64,000 nucleotides of DNA from contig CAWFHN010000011.1 in assembly GCA_963815665.1 (NCBI GenBank), forward strand, positions 434,001 to 498,000, given 5' to 3'. The position numbers and the translations under genes are program-made. Source of the stretch: DASUPK01 sp963815665 (GTDB taxonomy: Bacteria; Actinomycetota; Thermoleophilia; Solirubrobacterales; 70-9). Positions 8,607-16,769 of this stretch are shown piece after piece. Under the pieces are notes generated by a model. The model did no database searches and was not told where the DNA came from. It saw only the letters and a program-made list of their open reading frames with translations. How positions within the stretch are numbered: position 1 is the first letter of the stretch; every line of letters begins with the position of its first letter.

Positions 8607-9539
8607 ATGGAGATCCTTGCGCTGTTCGGCCCGACGGCGGTCGGCAAGACCGGCGTCGCGCTCGCCGTCGCCGACGGGCTGCGTGCCGGCGGCGAGGACC
8701 CGGTGGCGGTCAACTGCGACTCGATCCAGGTCTATCGCGGCCTGGAGACGCTCAGTGGAGCGGCGAGCGCCGACGAGCGGTCGAGGTTGGAGCACCGGCT
8801 GCTCTCGTTCGTGGACCCCGGCCAGGAATACAGTGCCGGGCGCTACGCGGACGCCGCTCACCGCGAGATCGACTCCCTGCTCGCGGAGGGGCGCCGACCG
8901 ATCGTCGTCGGCGGCACGGGCCTGTACCTGAGGGCCGCCCTCGCCGAGCTCGATCTGAAACCACCGGTGCCGGGGGAGCTCCGCGACGAGGTCGAGCGAG
9001 AGATCGCCGCGCGCGGGCCCCAGGCCCTGCACGACGAGCTCGATCCCGAGCTGGCCGCGAAGGTCGATCCCAACGACCGCAAGAGGATCGCGCGATTCAC
9101 GGAGCTGGCCCGGGCGGGAATCGAGGCGACCCCAGACGCGGAGCGGCTCTGGACGGCCGAGCTCCGGCATCCGGCCCTCCTGGTTGGGCTGACCATGGAA
9201 CGCGAGCAGCTGGCGCGGCGAATCGGCCGTCGTGTCGACGAGATGGTCGCCTCCGGGGCCGCGGAGGAGGCGCGCGCGGCGGAGGAGGCGGGGGCATCCC
9301 GGACGGCGCGCGCGGCGCTCGGCTTCGATCAGCTCGTCTCGGACATCGATGGCGCGCCCTCGCCCGAGGCGATCGAGTCCATGAAGACGGCGCATCGCGC
9401 GTACGCCCGCCGGCAGCTCACCTGGATGCGGCGGATGGAGGGGGTCACGCTGATCGACCGCGCCGATCGGCCGGACGAGGACGTGGCGGCCGAGGTGCTC
9501 GGGCTCCTGGGCGAAGGCCCCTCGGCCGCGCGCGAATAG
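8607..9539 (+). CDS. miaA: tRNA dimethylallyltransferase MiaA
   Basis: 310 residues. Transfers dimethylallyl to A37 of tRNAs reading UNN codons, giving the substrate of MiaB just upstream. The P-loop GPTAVGKT is at about residues 8-15, the DSIQVYRGL substrate motif near 38, and RRQLTWMRRM near the end. ATG 8607 follows the miaB stop by 24 nt, so miaB and miaA probably share a transcript. The TAG stop at 9537-9539 is part of the next gene's -10 hexamer. Confidence 0.96.
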   Translation: MEILALFGPTAVGKTGVALAVADGLRAGGEDPVAVNCDSIQVYRGLETLSGAASADERSRLEHRLLSFVDPGQEYSAGRYADAAHREIDSLLAEGRRPIVVGGTGLYLRAALAELDLKPPVPGELRDEVEREIAARGPQALHDELDPELAAKVDPNDRKRIARFTELARAGIEATPDAERLWTAELRHPALLVGLTMEREQLARRIGRRVDEMVASGAAEEARAAEEAGASRTARAALGFDQLVSDIDGAPSPEAIESMKTAHRAYARRQLTWMRRMEGVTLIDRADRPDEDVAAEVLGLLGEGPSAARE

Positions 9540-9542
9540 GCT
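9537..9542 (+). promoter_or_regulatory. -10 element TAGGCT of the dapF-like gene
   Basis: TAGGCT begins with the miaA stop codon and ends 9 nt before ATG 9552. A GGAG one base from the ATG is too close to act as a Shine-Dalgarno. Confidence 0.45.
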
Positions 9543-9551
9543 GCGCGGAGC

Positions 9552-10409
9552 ATGAAGTTCGAGAAGTGGACCGCGCTCGGCAACGACTACCTGATCATCG
9601 AGGCGGCGGCGCTGCCATGGGAGCTCACGCCGGAGCGGATCAAGCGAATCTGCGACAGGCCGTTCGGGGTCGGCTCGGATGGAATCCTGCTGCTGATCCC
9701 CAACGAGGACCCTGCATATGTCGCTGAGCTCCGGATCTTCAATGCCGACGGATCGGAGGCGGAGCTGTCCGGGAACGGCGCGCGCCAGGCGGCGCTCTAC
9801 CTGCGGCACCGGGGATGGACGGAGGCCGACGAGTTCTCGATCCTCACGAAGGCGGGGGAGATCAGACCCGCGATCCGAACCGAGCGCGATGCCACCCTGG
9901 ACCTGGGCCGGGCGAGCACGAGCTCCCCGGATTTCCCGTCGGGGGGCGAGGACGGCCGCGGCGAGCTGCAGGCCGGCGGGCGCAGCTGGCGCTTTCAGCA
10001 CGTCTCGATCGGCAACCCGCAATGCGCGATCGAGGTGGACGAGAAGGATCTGGAGGAGCTGGACCTGTCGTCGCTCGGCCCCGAGATCGAGCACCACGAG
10101 CTCTTTCCGAATCGCACCAACGTCAGCTTCTTCAACTCGAGGGAGTCCCTGGTGCGCGCCCGGATCTTCGAACGGGGCGTGGGGGAGACCCTGTCCTCGG
10201 GAACCGGCGCCAGCGGCGCAGCGGTGGCCACGTTCCTGGGCGGCGGCGAGAGCCCGATGAGCGTGGCGCTCGACGGCGGGCAGCTTCAGGTCGAGGTCAG
10301 CGACGAGCTCGACGTGCGGCTCACGGGCTGGGCGGAGGAGGTCTACGTCGGCGAGTTCAGCGAGCGGTTCACGCGGGTGCTGCGAGAGGTCCGCTCTCCA
10401 GCCCCCTAG
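9552..10409 (+). CDS. DapF-like epimerase with both catalytic cysteines replaced by serine
   Basis: 285 residues, normal DapF length and fold signatures: ALGNDYLIIE at the N-terminus, ELSGNGARQ at 71-79, SIGNPQCAIEV near 152, GETLSSGTGAS at 211-221. Diaminopimelate epimerase inverts LL-DAP to meso-DAP with two cysteines acting as acid and base, in CGNG and in ACGTG. Here these are Ser73 (codon TCC) and Ser216 (codon TCG). Substrate-binding neighbours are kept, so the gene is not decaying. It may be inactive, very slow, or have another activity such as elimination or binding. The next gene is an LL-DAP-aminotransferase relative, which keeps it in a lysine/DAP context. Whether a normal dapF exists elsewhere is unknown. 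Confidence 0.88.
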   Translation: MKFEKWTALGNDYLIIEAAALPWELTPERIKRICDRPFGVGSDGILLLIPNEDPAYVAELRIFNADGSEAELSGNGARQAALYLRHRGWTEADEFSILTKAGEIRPAIRTERDATLDLGRASTSSPDFPSGGEDGRGELQAGGRSWRFQHVSIGNPQCAIEVDEKDLEELDLSSLGPEIEHHELFPNRTNVSFFNSRESLVRARIFERGVGETLSSGTGASGAAVATFLGGGESPMSVALDGGQLQVEVSDELDVRLTGWAEEVYVGEFSERFTRVLREVRSPAP

Positions 10410-10412
10410 TCT
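10407..10412 (+). promoter_or_regulatory. -10 element TAGTCT of the aminotransferase gene
   Basis: TAGTCT overlaps the TAG stop of the preceding gene and ends 9 nt before ATG 10422; no Shine-Dalgarno. Confidence 0.45.
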
Positions 10413-10421
10413 TCCCGCTCG

Positions 10422-11612
10422 ATGGCAGCGCCCACGAAGAAGAGAGGCCTGGCGGCTCCCTCCGAGCGCCTCGAGGCGATCCCTCCCTACATGTTCGCCG
10501 AGCTCGAGCGCAGGATCGAGGCCAAGCGCGACGAGGGCATCGACGTGATCAGCCTGGGGATCGGGGATCCCGACACGCCCACCTTCCGCTACGTCGTGGA
10601 GGCGATGCGAGAGGCGGTCGGAGACCCGAGCACCCAGAAATACCCGAGCAATCGCGGACGCCCCGAGTTTCGCGATGCGTTCGCGGACTTCTACCTGAGC
10701 CGTTTCGGCGTCGAGATCGACCCGGTCAACGAGGTCATCCCGGCGATCGGCGCCAAGGAGTGCATCTACAACCTTTGCTTCGCCTTTCTCGATCCCGGGG
10801 ATGTCGCCCTGGCCTCCGACCCCGGCTATCCCGTCTACACCGGTGGCCCCGTCCTGGCCGGGGCCGAGGCGTTCCTGCTCCCGCTGCGCCCCGATCTCGG
10901 CTTCGCCCCCGACCTCGACTCGATCCCCGAGGAGAAGCTCGACGCGGCGCGCCTGATGTTCGTCAACTTTCCCAACAACCCCACCGGGGCGGTGGTGCCC
11001 GAGGGCTTCTTCGAGCGGGTGGTGGAGCTCGCCTCGCGGCACGAGATCCTCGTCGTTCACGACAACGCCTACTCGGAGACCACCTACGACGGCTACGTGG
11101 CTCCGAGCTTCCTGGAGACGCCTGGGGCCAAGGACGTGGGCGTCGAGGTCTTCTCCCTCTCGAAGGGCTACAACATGACCGGCTGGCGCTGCGCGGCGAT
11201 CCTCGGCAACGCCGAGGCGATCAGGACCTACTGGCGCCTGAAGACCAACGTCGACTCGGGCCTCTACGAGGCGGTCCAGCTCGCCGGGGCCACCGCCCTG
11301 CGGGGGCCCCGCAAGCACGTCGAGGAGATGTGCGAGATCTACCAGCGCCGCCGGGACCTCGTCGTAGAGGCGCTCCGGGACATCGGCGTCGAGGTCGAGG
11401 CGCCGAAGGGCACCATCTACATTTGGGCACCCGTCCCCGACGGCCATACATCGGCCTCGTTCGCGGAGTTGGTGCTCGAGGAGGCGGCCGTGGTCGTCTC
11501 GCCCGGATCGATGTACGGGCCGAGCGGAGAGGGCTTCTTCCGGATCTCCCTGACGACGCCGGACGAGCTCCTCAGCGAGGCGGTCCAGCGCCTCCGCTCG
11601 CACCTCACCTGA
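10422..11612 (+). CDS. class I/II aminotransferase, LL-diaminopimelate aminotransferase-like
   Basis: 396-residue fold-type I PLP enzyme. The PLP lysine is in SLSKGYNMTGWR (about residue 248), with NFPNNPTGAV and the aspartate motif HDNAYSETTYDG also visible. N-terminal SLGIGDPDTPTF and GAKECIYNL are typical of the DapL/AlaC group. DapL makes LL-DAP directly from tetrahydrodipicolinate. The position 12 nt after a dapF homologue supports DAP synthesis, but close relatives act on alanine, aspartate or methionine, so the substrate is an inference. Start ATG 10422. Confidence 0.85.
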   Translation: MAAPTKKRGLAAPSERLEAIPPYMFAELERRIEAKRDEGIDVISLGIGDPDTPTFRYVVEAMREAVGDPSTQKYPSNRGRPEFRDAFADFYLSRFGVEIDPVNEVIPAIGAKECIYNLCFAFLDPGDVALASDPGYPVYTGGPVLAGAEAFLLPLRPDLGFAPDLDSIPEEKLDAARLMFVNFPNNPTGAVVPEGFFERVVELASRHEILVVHDNAYSETTYDGYVAPSFLETPGAKDVGVEVFSLSKGYNMTGWRCAAILGNAEAIRTYWRLKTNVDSGLYEAVQLAGATALRGPRKHVEEMCEIYQRRRDLVVEALRDIGVEVEAPKGTIYIWAPVPDGHTSASFAELVLEEAAVVVSPGSMYGPSGEGFFRISLTTPDELLSEAVQRLRSHLT

Positions 11613-11619
11613 CCGGCGC

Positions 11620-11655
11620 CCCGCCCGCCCAGAACCCCTATGTTGCTCGGGCGGG
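11620..11655 (+). terminator. GC-rich hairpin after the aminotransferase gene
   Basis: CCCGCCCG pairs with CGGGCGGG across a 20-nt loop just after the TGA at 11612. No T run follows; a weak terminator or 3' end structure. Confidence 0.35.
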
Positions 11656-11679
11656 ATTCGCGAGCGCGGGGGCGAGGCG

Positions 11680-11706
11680 GCCTTTACCGGAGCCTCAGTT
11701 AAAGGC
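11680..11706. repeat. short inverted repeat upstream of the DMT gene
   Basis: GCCTTTA / TAAAGGC separated by 13 nt, within the 123-bp gap before ATG 11736. It has the same centre length as the palindrome at 6926-6956 but a different sequence. Possible operator; weak evidence. Confidence 0.3.
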
Positions 11707-11735
11707 GCCAGGCTGTCGCGCCGAACCTTCACCTG

Positions 11736-12602
11736 ATGAGCGAAATCGGACTCCTACTCGCATTTGGCTGCGCCCTGATCTCGGGCGTCGCGCTGCTGTG
11801 CAAGCACCGCGGCGCGGTCAACGCGCCGGACGTCGCCATGCGCAGCCCGCTGCGGAGCGCCTCGGCCCTGTTTCGCTCCCGATGGTGGGCGATCGGCTTC
11901 GGCCTCGCGTTCCTTGCCTGGTGCCTGCACGTTGCGGCGCTCTCGATGGCGCCGCTGTCGCTGGTCCAGGCCGTGATCGCCGGTGGTCTGGCGATCCTGG
12001 CGGTCCCCGCGCGCCGCTGGTTCGGGATCGCGGTCTGCCGGCGCGAGATCGCGGGGATGGTGCTCTGCGCCTCCGGGCTGGCGTTCCTTGCGCTCACCGC
12101 CGGCCATGCACGCCCGGGCGGTGGCTTCGCCAGCTCGACCATGCTGGCGTTCGAGGGCGGGACGCTGGCGCTCGGCGGGCTGATGATGCTGGCGTCCGCC
12201 CACAAGCGGCTCGATACCCGCGGCTGGCTGCTCCTGGCCGCCGCGGCGGGAACCCTGCTCGGTGTCTCCGACGTATCGCTCAAGGCACTTGCCGAGACGG
12301 TCCCGAACTCGCCGCTCGGAGTCTTCAGCCCCTGGACGGCGGTAGCGATCCTGGGCGGAATCGGCGCGTTTCTCGCGCTCGCTCGGGGGCTGCAGCTGGG
12401 CGAGGCCGTCGGCGTGATCGTCGTCTTCTCGGCCGCCGCGACACTCGCCGCAATCGCGGGCGGGATCCTCGTCTTCGGAGACCCGCTCGGCTCAGATCCG
12501 CTCGAGGTCGTCACCCGCTCCTCGGCCTTCCTGGCCGTGATCGCCGCCGCGGCCCTGCTGCCCGTCGTGCCCGGGCGGATTCCCGTGCCTCGCCCGGCCT
12601 AG
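11736..12602 (+). CDS. DMT-superfamily-like membrane protein (EamA-type)
   Basis: 288 residues with nine to ten predicted transmembrane helices in two related halves, as in drug/metabolite transporters (LLLAFGCALISGVALLCK at the start; GVIVVFSAAATLAAIAGGILVFGDPL late). The stretch SLVQAVIAGGLAILAVPARRW is typical of EamA-like or NIPA-like permeases. The substrate is unknown. ATG 11736 has no clear Shine-Dalgarno; GAACCT lies 7 nt upstream. The TAG stop at 12600-12602 overlaps the next gene's -10 element. Confidence 0.85.
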   Translation: MSEIGLLLAFGCALISGVALLCKHRGAVNAPDVAMRSPLRSASALFRSRWWAIGFGLAFLAWCLHVAALSMAPLSLVQAVIAGGLAILAVPARRWFGIAVCRREIAGMVLCASGLAFLALTAGHARPGGGFASSTMLAFEGGTLALGGLMMLASAHKRLDTRGWLLLAAAAGTLLGVSDVSLKALAETVPNSPLGVFSPWTAVAILGGIGAFLALARGLQLGEAVGVIVVFSAAATLAAIAGGILVFGDPLGSDPLEVVTRSSAFLAVIAAAALLPVVPGRIPVPRPA

Positions 12603-12605
12603 CCT
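12600..12605 (+). promoter_or_regulatory. -10 element TAGCCT of the GH114-like gene
   Basis: TAGCCT starts with the stop codon of the preceding gene and ends 7 nt before ATG 12613. Confidence 0.55.
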
Positions 12606-12612
12606 TAACGTC

Positions 12613-13500
12613 ATGCGACGAGTCTGCGCGGCGCTGTTCGTGTCGCTGGCGGTGATGCCGATGCTCGCTCCGCATGCCCAGGGGGCGTCGGCCGATCCAC
12701 GCTTGGCGGGAGTCCAGTGCTTCGCCTTCGGCCTGGGTCTCGACGCGAACGACCCGGCCGTTCTCGCCCAGCTCGAGCGTTACGGGCTCGTCGTGGTCGA
12801 CGGGGAGCAGACCAAACCGTCGAGCGTCGCTCGGCTTCGAGCTGCGGGCGCGTTGGTCCTCGGCTACCTCAGCGTGGGCACGATCGAGCCGTTTCGCTCC
12901 TGGTACCCGCGGCTGAGGCGCTACCGGCTGCGGGACCGCTTCAAGCAGTTCGGTGAGATCTACGCCGACGTCGACGCCCCGGGATTCCGCCGGGCGATCA
13001 CCCGGCGGATTGCGCCGCGGATCCTCCGCAAGGGCTTTGACGGCCTCTTTCTGGACAACACCGACATGGTCGAGACGCACAAGCGCGAGCGACCCGGGAT
13101 GAGGCGGCTCGTCCGCTCCCTGTCGCGCCGCGTGCGCGGCGCCGGAGGCCTCCTGTTCGCACAGAACGGCGAGGCGTCCATCCGTCCTCTGCTGCGCTTC
13201 TACGACGGCTGGAACCGGGAGGACGTGAGCTGGACCTACAGCTTCAAGCGGCGCCGGTACGTGCGTCAGCCGGCGGGGGAGATCGCCGCCGCACAGCGGG
13301 CGCTTCGTTCGATTGCGGCTCGGGGGCTGCTCGTCACGGCCTCCGACTACACGACGCCGGGGGACGCCGCCGCGCAGCAGGAATCCGTGGCCAACGCGTG
13401 CGCCGCGGGAGCGCTGCCCTTCGTCAGCGACATCGGGCTGACCAGGCTGCCCGCGAGCCCCCTGACCTGCGGGTCGCCCCAGGCGGCGCCTAACATCTGA
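12613..13500 (+). CDS. secreted GH114-like (endo-alpha-1,4-polygalactosaminidase family) protein
   Basis: 295 residues with a signal peptide (RRVCAALFVSLAVMPMLAPHAQG, cleavage near residue 24) and one TIM-barrel-like domain of the GH114/TM1410 type. Visible marks are LGYLSVGTIEPFRSW, then ADVDAPGFR, and the acidic motif GLFLDNTD near residue 150 expected at the end of a barrel strand. Such proteins cleave galactosaminoglycan-type polymers or modify exopolysaccharide; the real substrate is unknown. Translation probably starts at ATG 12613, 7 nt after TAGCCT. Confidence 0.82.
   Translation: MRRVCAALFVSLAVMPMLAPHAQGASADPRLAGVQCFAFGLGLDANDPAVLAQLERYGLVVVDGEQTKPSSVARLRAAGALVLGYLSVGTIEPFRSWYPRLRRYRLRDRFKQFGEIYADVDAPGFRRAITRRIAPRILRKGFDGLFLDNTDMVETHKRERPGMRRLVRSLSRRVRGAGGLLFAQNGEASIRPLLRFYDGWNREDVSWTYSFKRRRYVRQPAGEIAAAQRALRSIAARGLLVTASDYTTPGDAAAQQESVANACAAGALPFVSDIGLTRLPASPLTCGSPQAAPNI
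13491..13496 (+). promoter_or_regulatory. -10 element TAACAT of hflX
   Basis: TAACAT ends 8 nt before the GTG at 13505, inside the last codons of the preceding gene; no Shine-Dalgarno. Confidence 0.5.
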
Positions 13501-13504
13501 TCCA

Positions 13505-14872
13505 GTGCAGAGAAACCGCAACGGTCGGCAGTCCGAGAGCTCGTCCGGGTCCGCCGGAATCGCCAACCCTCGCGCCCGCCAGCGCGCCATCGCAGTGGGG
13601 GTCGTCCGCGACGACGAGCACCGCGACGATCCCCTGGCCGAGCTGAAGGAGCTGCTCCGCACGGCCGGCGTCGCGACGGCGGGGGAGATGACGCAGGCCA
13701 GGACCGCTCCCGATCCGGATCGCTACCTCGGCCGCGGCAAGCTCACCGAGCTGAAGAGGGAGATCGCGGCGGACGACGCCAACCTGGTCGCTGTCGACGA
13801 CGAGCTCGTCCCGCGGCAGGAGCGAAATCTCGAGCAGGCGCTGGGCGTGCCGGTGATCGATCGCACGGCGGTGATCCTCGACATCTTCGCGGACCACGCC
13901 CACACGGCCGAGGGAAAGCTCCAGGTAGAGCTCGCGCAGCTCGAGTACAACCTCGCCCGCATGAGGGGGCTGTGGACGCACCTGGAGCGTCTGGGAGCGG
14001 GTCGTATGGACGGAGGCATCGGAACCCGAGGCCCCGGTGAGTCGCAGATCGAGACCGACCGCCGGTTGGCGCGCGACCGGATCACCGCGCTGCGGCGCCA
14101 GCTACGCAAGGTGGAGCGAAACCGCGGGGTGATGAGATCCCAGCGCCAGCGGGCGGCACTGCCGTCGGTCGCTCTCGCCGGATACACGAACGCCGGCAAG
14201 TCGACCCTGCTCAACGCCCTGACCGGAGCCGGCGTCGGAGTAGGGGAGCGGCTCTTTCACACGCTCGACCCGACCACCAGGGCCTTCACGCACGAGGGGC
14301 GTCGGATCCTGCTCACGGACACGGTCGGCTTCATCCGCAAGCTGCCACACGCGCTGGTCGAGGCGTTCAAGGCGACGCTCGAGGAGACGGTCCTGGCTGA
14401 CCTGATCCTGCACGTCGTCGACGGCTCCGAGCCCGAGGAGGAGCGCACCGACTCGATCTCCGCGGCGGACGCCGTGCTCGAAGAGATCGGCGCCGGCACC
14501 TCGCCCCGGCTGCTGGTGATGAACAAGGTCGACCTGCTCGATGTGGAGGAACGCCGGGAGCTCGCTCTCAGGCATCCCGACGCCGCGCTCGTCTCCGCCG
14601 AAACCGGGGAGGGCCTCGATGACCTGCGCTCCAGGATCGCGAGCGCGATCGGCCAGAGACTCACCGAGGTCGAGTTGCTCGTACCCTTTGACGAGGGTGA
14701 GCGTCTTTCGGAGCTTCACGAGATTGCTGGTGACCTCGAGCGCGAAGATCGCGAGGACGGGGTTCTCGTTCGCGCGCGACTACCTGCCTCGCTCGCCGAT
14801 CGCTTCTCCGATCTCTCGGTCAACGGGCGAGGAAGCCGGTCTCGAGACCGAGTCCGCGCCGCCGGCGACTGA
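13505..14872 (+). CDS. hflX: ribosome-associated GTPase HflX
   Basis: 455 residues. The N-terminal HflX domain (about 30-200) contains the glycine-rich GGIGTRGPGESQIETDRR, followed by a Ras-like G domain with G1 GYTNAGKST, G3 DTVGF and G4 NKVD. HflX splits stalled or hibernating 70S ribosomes. The start is GTG 13505, 4 nt after the preceding stop. A TAACAT hexamer 8 nt upstream suggests its own leaderless transcript. The basic N-terminal extension (RNRNGRQ) is moderately longer than in E. coli. Confidence 0.95.
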   Translation: MQRNRNGRQSESSSGSAGIANPRARQRAIAVGVVRDDEHRDDPLAELKELLRTAGVATAGEMTQARTAPDPDRYLGRGKLTELKREIAADDANLVAVDDELVPRQERNLEQALGVPVIDRTAVILDIFADHAHTAEGKLQVELAQLEYNLARMRGLWTHLERLGAGRMDGGIGTRGPGESQIETDRRLARDRITALRRQLRKVERNRGVMRSQRQRAALPSVALAGYTNAGKSTLLNALTGAGVGVGERLFHTLDPTTRAFTHEGRRILLTDTVGFIRKLPHALVEAFKATLEETVLADLILHVVDGSEPEEERTDSISAADAVLEEIGAGTSPRLLVMNKVDLLDVEERRELALRHPDAALVSAETGEGLDDLRSRIASAIGQRLTEVELLVPFDEGERLSELHEIAGDLEREDREDGVLVRARLPASLADRFSDLSVNGRGSRSRDRVRAAGD

Positions 14873-14938
14873 GGCTGCGACCAACGGCCGCGATCCACAG
14901 GACGCGTTCGCAGGTCAGGTGCCGACCGCGGACGACTC

Positions 14939-14944
14939 TACGTT
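14939..14944 (+). promoter_or_regulatory. -10 element TACGTT of dut
   Basis: TACGTT ends 7 nt before GTG 14952. It decides the start: the resulting protein has the standard dUTPase length. Confidence 0.55.
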
Positions 14945-14951
14945 TCGCGAC

Positions 14952-15386
14952 GTGGAGAAGCTCAGGTTCGTGAAGCTCAGCGAAAAGGCGACGCTGCCCA
15001 CGCGGGCGCACGACAGCGACGCTGGGCTGGACCTCTACGCCGCCGAGAGCGCGCGGATCGCCCCGGGGGCCAGGGTCAGCGTCGGCACCGGCCTGGCGGT
15101 GGCGATCCCTGACGGCCTCGCCGGCCTGGTCCTACCTCGCTCCGGTCTCGCGCTGAAGCACGGCGTGAGTCTGGTCAACTCCCCCGGGTTGATCGACCCG
15201 GGCTACAGGGGAGAGGTGCGGGTGCTCCTGCTGAACACCGACCGGACGATGGACTTCCAATGTGCGCCCGGCGATCGAATCGCGCAGCTGCTGCTCGTCC
15301 CGATCGGCGCGGCCAGCCCGATGCAGGCCGACGCGCTGGACTCGTCGATGCGCGGCGGCGCCGGCTTCGGCTCCACCGGGATCTAG
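14952..15386 (+). CDS. dut: deoxyuridine 5'-triphosphate nucleotidohydrolase (dUTPase)
   Basis: 144 residues from GTG 14952. All five trimeric dUTPase motifs are visible: DSDAGLDLYA (I), PRSGLALKHG (II), GLIDPGYRGEV (III), GDRIAQLLLVP (IV) and the C-terminal GGAGFGSTG (V). It hydrolyses dUTP to dUMP, keeping uracil out of DNA and feeding dTMP synthesis. An open frame extends about 400 nt upstream into hflX, but the family length and the TACGTT hexamer 7 nt upstream both favour 14952. It is convergent with lemA. Confidence 0.95.
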   Translation: MEKLRFVKLSEKATLPTRAHDSDAGLDLYAAESARIAPGARVSVGTGLAVAIPDGLAGLVLPRSGLALKHGVSLVNSPGLIDPGYRGEVRVLLLNTDRTMDFQCAPGDRIAQLLLVPIGAASPMQADALDSSMRGGAGFGSTGI

Positions 15387-15418
15387 CGCTAGCCGGAGCA
15401 ACCCGGCGTCAAGCGCGG

Positions 15419-15976
15419 CTAGCTGAAGGAGACCTGCGGGGCCTCGCGCTCAGCGGCATCGCCGATCTCGAAGAAGGGCTTGGCCGTGAAGCCGCCCTGG
15501 TTGGCGATGATCGAGCCGGGGAACTGCTGGATTCGCGTGTTGTAGCTCTGGACGTTCGAGTTGTAGATCCGGCGAGAGGCCTGGATCTCGTCCTCGAGCT
15601 CCGAGAGGTTGCGCTGGAGCTGCTGGAAGTTCTCGGTGGCGCGGAGCTCCGGGTACTGCTCCGCTACGACGCGCAGGCCGCCGAGGGCCTGGGTGAGCTG
15701 CGTCTCGGCCTTGCCGGCCTCCTCGGGACCGCTGGCCTGCATGGCGGCGGCGCGGGCCTGGGTCACCTTCTCGAAGGTCGACTGCTCGTGGGTGGCATAG
15801 CCCTTCACGGACTCGACCAGGTTCGGGATCAGGTCGTGCCGGCGCTTGAGCTGCACGTCAATCCCGCTCCACGCCTCGTCGCACTGGTTGCGCAGGCGGA
15901 TGATGCCGTTGCGGGCCAGGATGTAGATCAGGCCGATGAGCAACAGCAGCGCGACGATGATGATCACGACGGTCAC
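15419..15976 (-). CDS. lemA: LemA family protein
   Basis: 185 residues: an N-terminal transmembrane helix (VVIIIVALLLLIGLIYILA), then the helical-bundle LemA domain with RLRNQCDEAWSGIDVQLKRR and RHDLIPNLVESVKGY. The function of LemA proteins is not settled; they often accompany membrane proteases or TPM-domain proteins, but none is next to it here. Start GTG at 15976, 6 nt after a minus-strand TAGGAT. Convergent with dut, with 32 nt between stops. Confidence 0.92.
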   Translation of the reverse strand: MTVVIIIVALLLLIGLIYILARNGIIRLRNQCDEAWSGIDVQLKRRHDLIPNLVESVKGYATHEQSTFEKVTQARAAAMQASGPEEAGKAETQLTQALGGLRVVAEQYPELRATENFQQLQRNLSELEDEIQASRRIYNSNVQSYNTRIQQFPGSIIANQGGFTAKPFFEIGDAAEREAPQVSFS

Positions 15977-15982
15977 GCGCTG

Positions 15983-15988
15983 ATCCTA
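15983..15988 (-). promoter_or_regulatory. -10 element TAGGAT of lemA
   Basis: TAGGAT on the minus strand, 6 nt before GTG 15976; leaderless-type spacing. Confidence 0.55.
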
Positions 15989-16016
15989 TACGGCCCGGGT
16001 CGCCGGGCCAAACGCG

Positions 16017-16769
16017 TCAGCCGCGTTCGGCCGCGCGCAACGCGCCCGCGTGGGAGGCGGCCTCGAGCTCATCGCCCAGCGGCTCGAGCTCGGGGAGCTC
16101 GCCGGTACGACGCTCGATCGCAAGCGCGATCAGGCGGTCGGCGAGCCAGGCGTTCTTGGGCAGGAGGGGGCCATGCAGGTAGGTGCCGATCAGGTTGAGC
16201 CGCTTGACGCCCTCGTAGCCATCGCTGTCGTTGTTGCCGTGGCCGTGAAGAACGCGGCCCAGGGGCTCGGCGTCCGGACCGAGGTGCGTGCGCCCACCGT
16301 GGTTCTCGAAGCCCGCGAGCACCACCGGGCCATCGCCCAGATCGACCTCGATCGAGACGTTGCCGATCAACCGAGGTCCCGGCTCCCGGACGGTCTCGAG
16401 GTCGGCGATTCCCAGGCCCGGAATGGATTGCTCGGCCAGCTCGTAGCGGTGCCCCAGGAGCTGATAGCCGCCGCAGACGGCCAGCAGTGCGGCGCCGTCC
16501 TCGACCGCGGTGGCGATCGCGTCCCGTTTGGTTCGCAACATGTCCTCGGCGACGAGGACCTGGTCTCGGTCCTGGCCGCCCCCGATGTAGATCAGATCAT
16601 GGTCCGCTGGGTCGAACCCGTCGCCCGGGCCCGCGGCCGCGTAGCGGAAGGGGATGCCCCGCCATTCCGTGCGCCGCTGGAGAAAGAGGATGTTGCCGCG
16701 ATCCGCGTAGATGTTCATCTGCTCGGGGTAGAGCGCGAGCAGCCGCAGCTCCGGCGCGCCTGAGCTCAC
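16017..16769 (-). CDS. gatD: lipid II isoglutaminyl synthase, glutamine amidotransferase subunit GatD
   Basis: 250-residue class I glutamine amidotransferase-like subunit. The nucleophile Cys99 lies in LLAVCGGYQLLG and the catalytic His in GTYLHGPLLPKN. With MurT it amidates the D-Glu of lipid II to D-isoglutamine, which is needed for efficient cross-linking in many Gram-positives. The start GTG at 16769 overlaps the stop of the upstream methyltransferase gene (GTGA), so the two are translationally coupled. Normally gatD follows murT directly; here one gene is inserted. Confidence 0.93.
   Translation of the reverse strand: MSSGAPELRLLALYPEQMNIYADRGNILFLQRRTEWRGIPFRYAAAGPGDGFDPADHDLIYIGGGQDRDQVLVAEDMLRTKRDAIATAVEDGAALLAVCGGYQLLGHRYELAEQSIPGLGIADLETVREPGPRLIGNVSIEVDLGDGPVVLAGFENHGGRTHLGPDAEPLGRVLHGHGNNDSDGYEGVKRLNLIGTYLHGPLLPKNAWLADRLIALAIERRTGELPELEPLGDELEAASHAGALRAAERG

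Noticed and set aside
7215..11732. Very long antisense open frame (about 1500 codons) opposite miaB-miaA-dapF-aminotransferase
   Set aside because: Low-complexity Arg/Gly/Asp/His composition typical of the antisense frame of GC-rich genes; the sense strand carries four clear families.
9815..12655. Long alternative-frame open reading frame over the dapF-like, aminotransferase and DMT genes
   Set aside because: Arg/Gly/Pro-rich shadow translation with no family features.
15392..15407. Possible third copy of the hairpin repeat (GCCGGAGCAACCCGG)
   Set aside because: Matches only one arm; no partner arm nearby, so no hairpin of the family.
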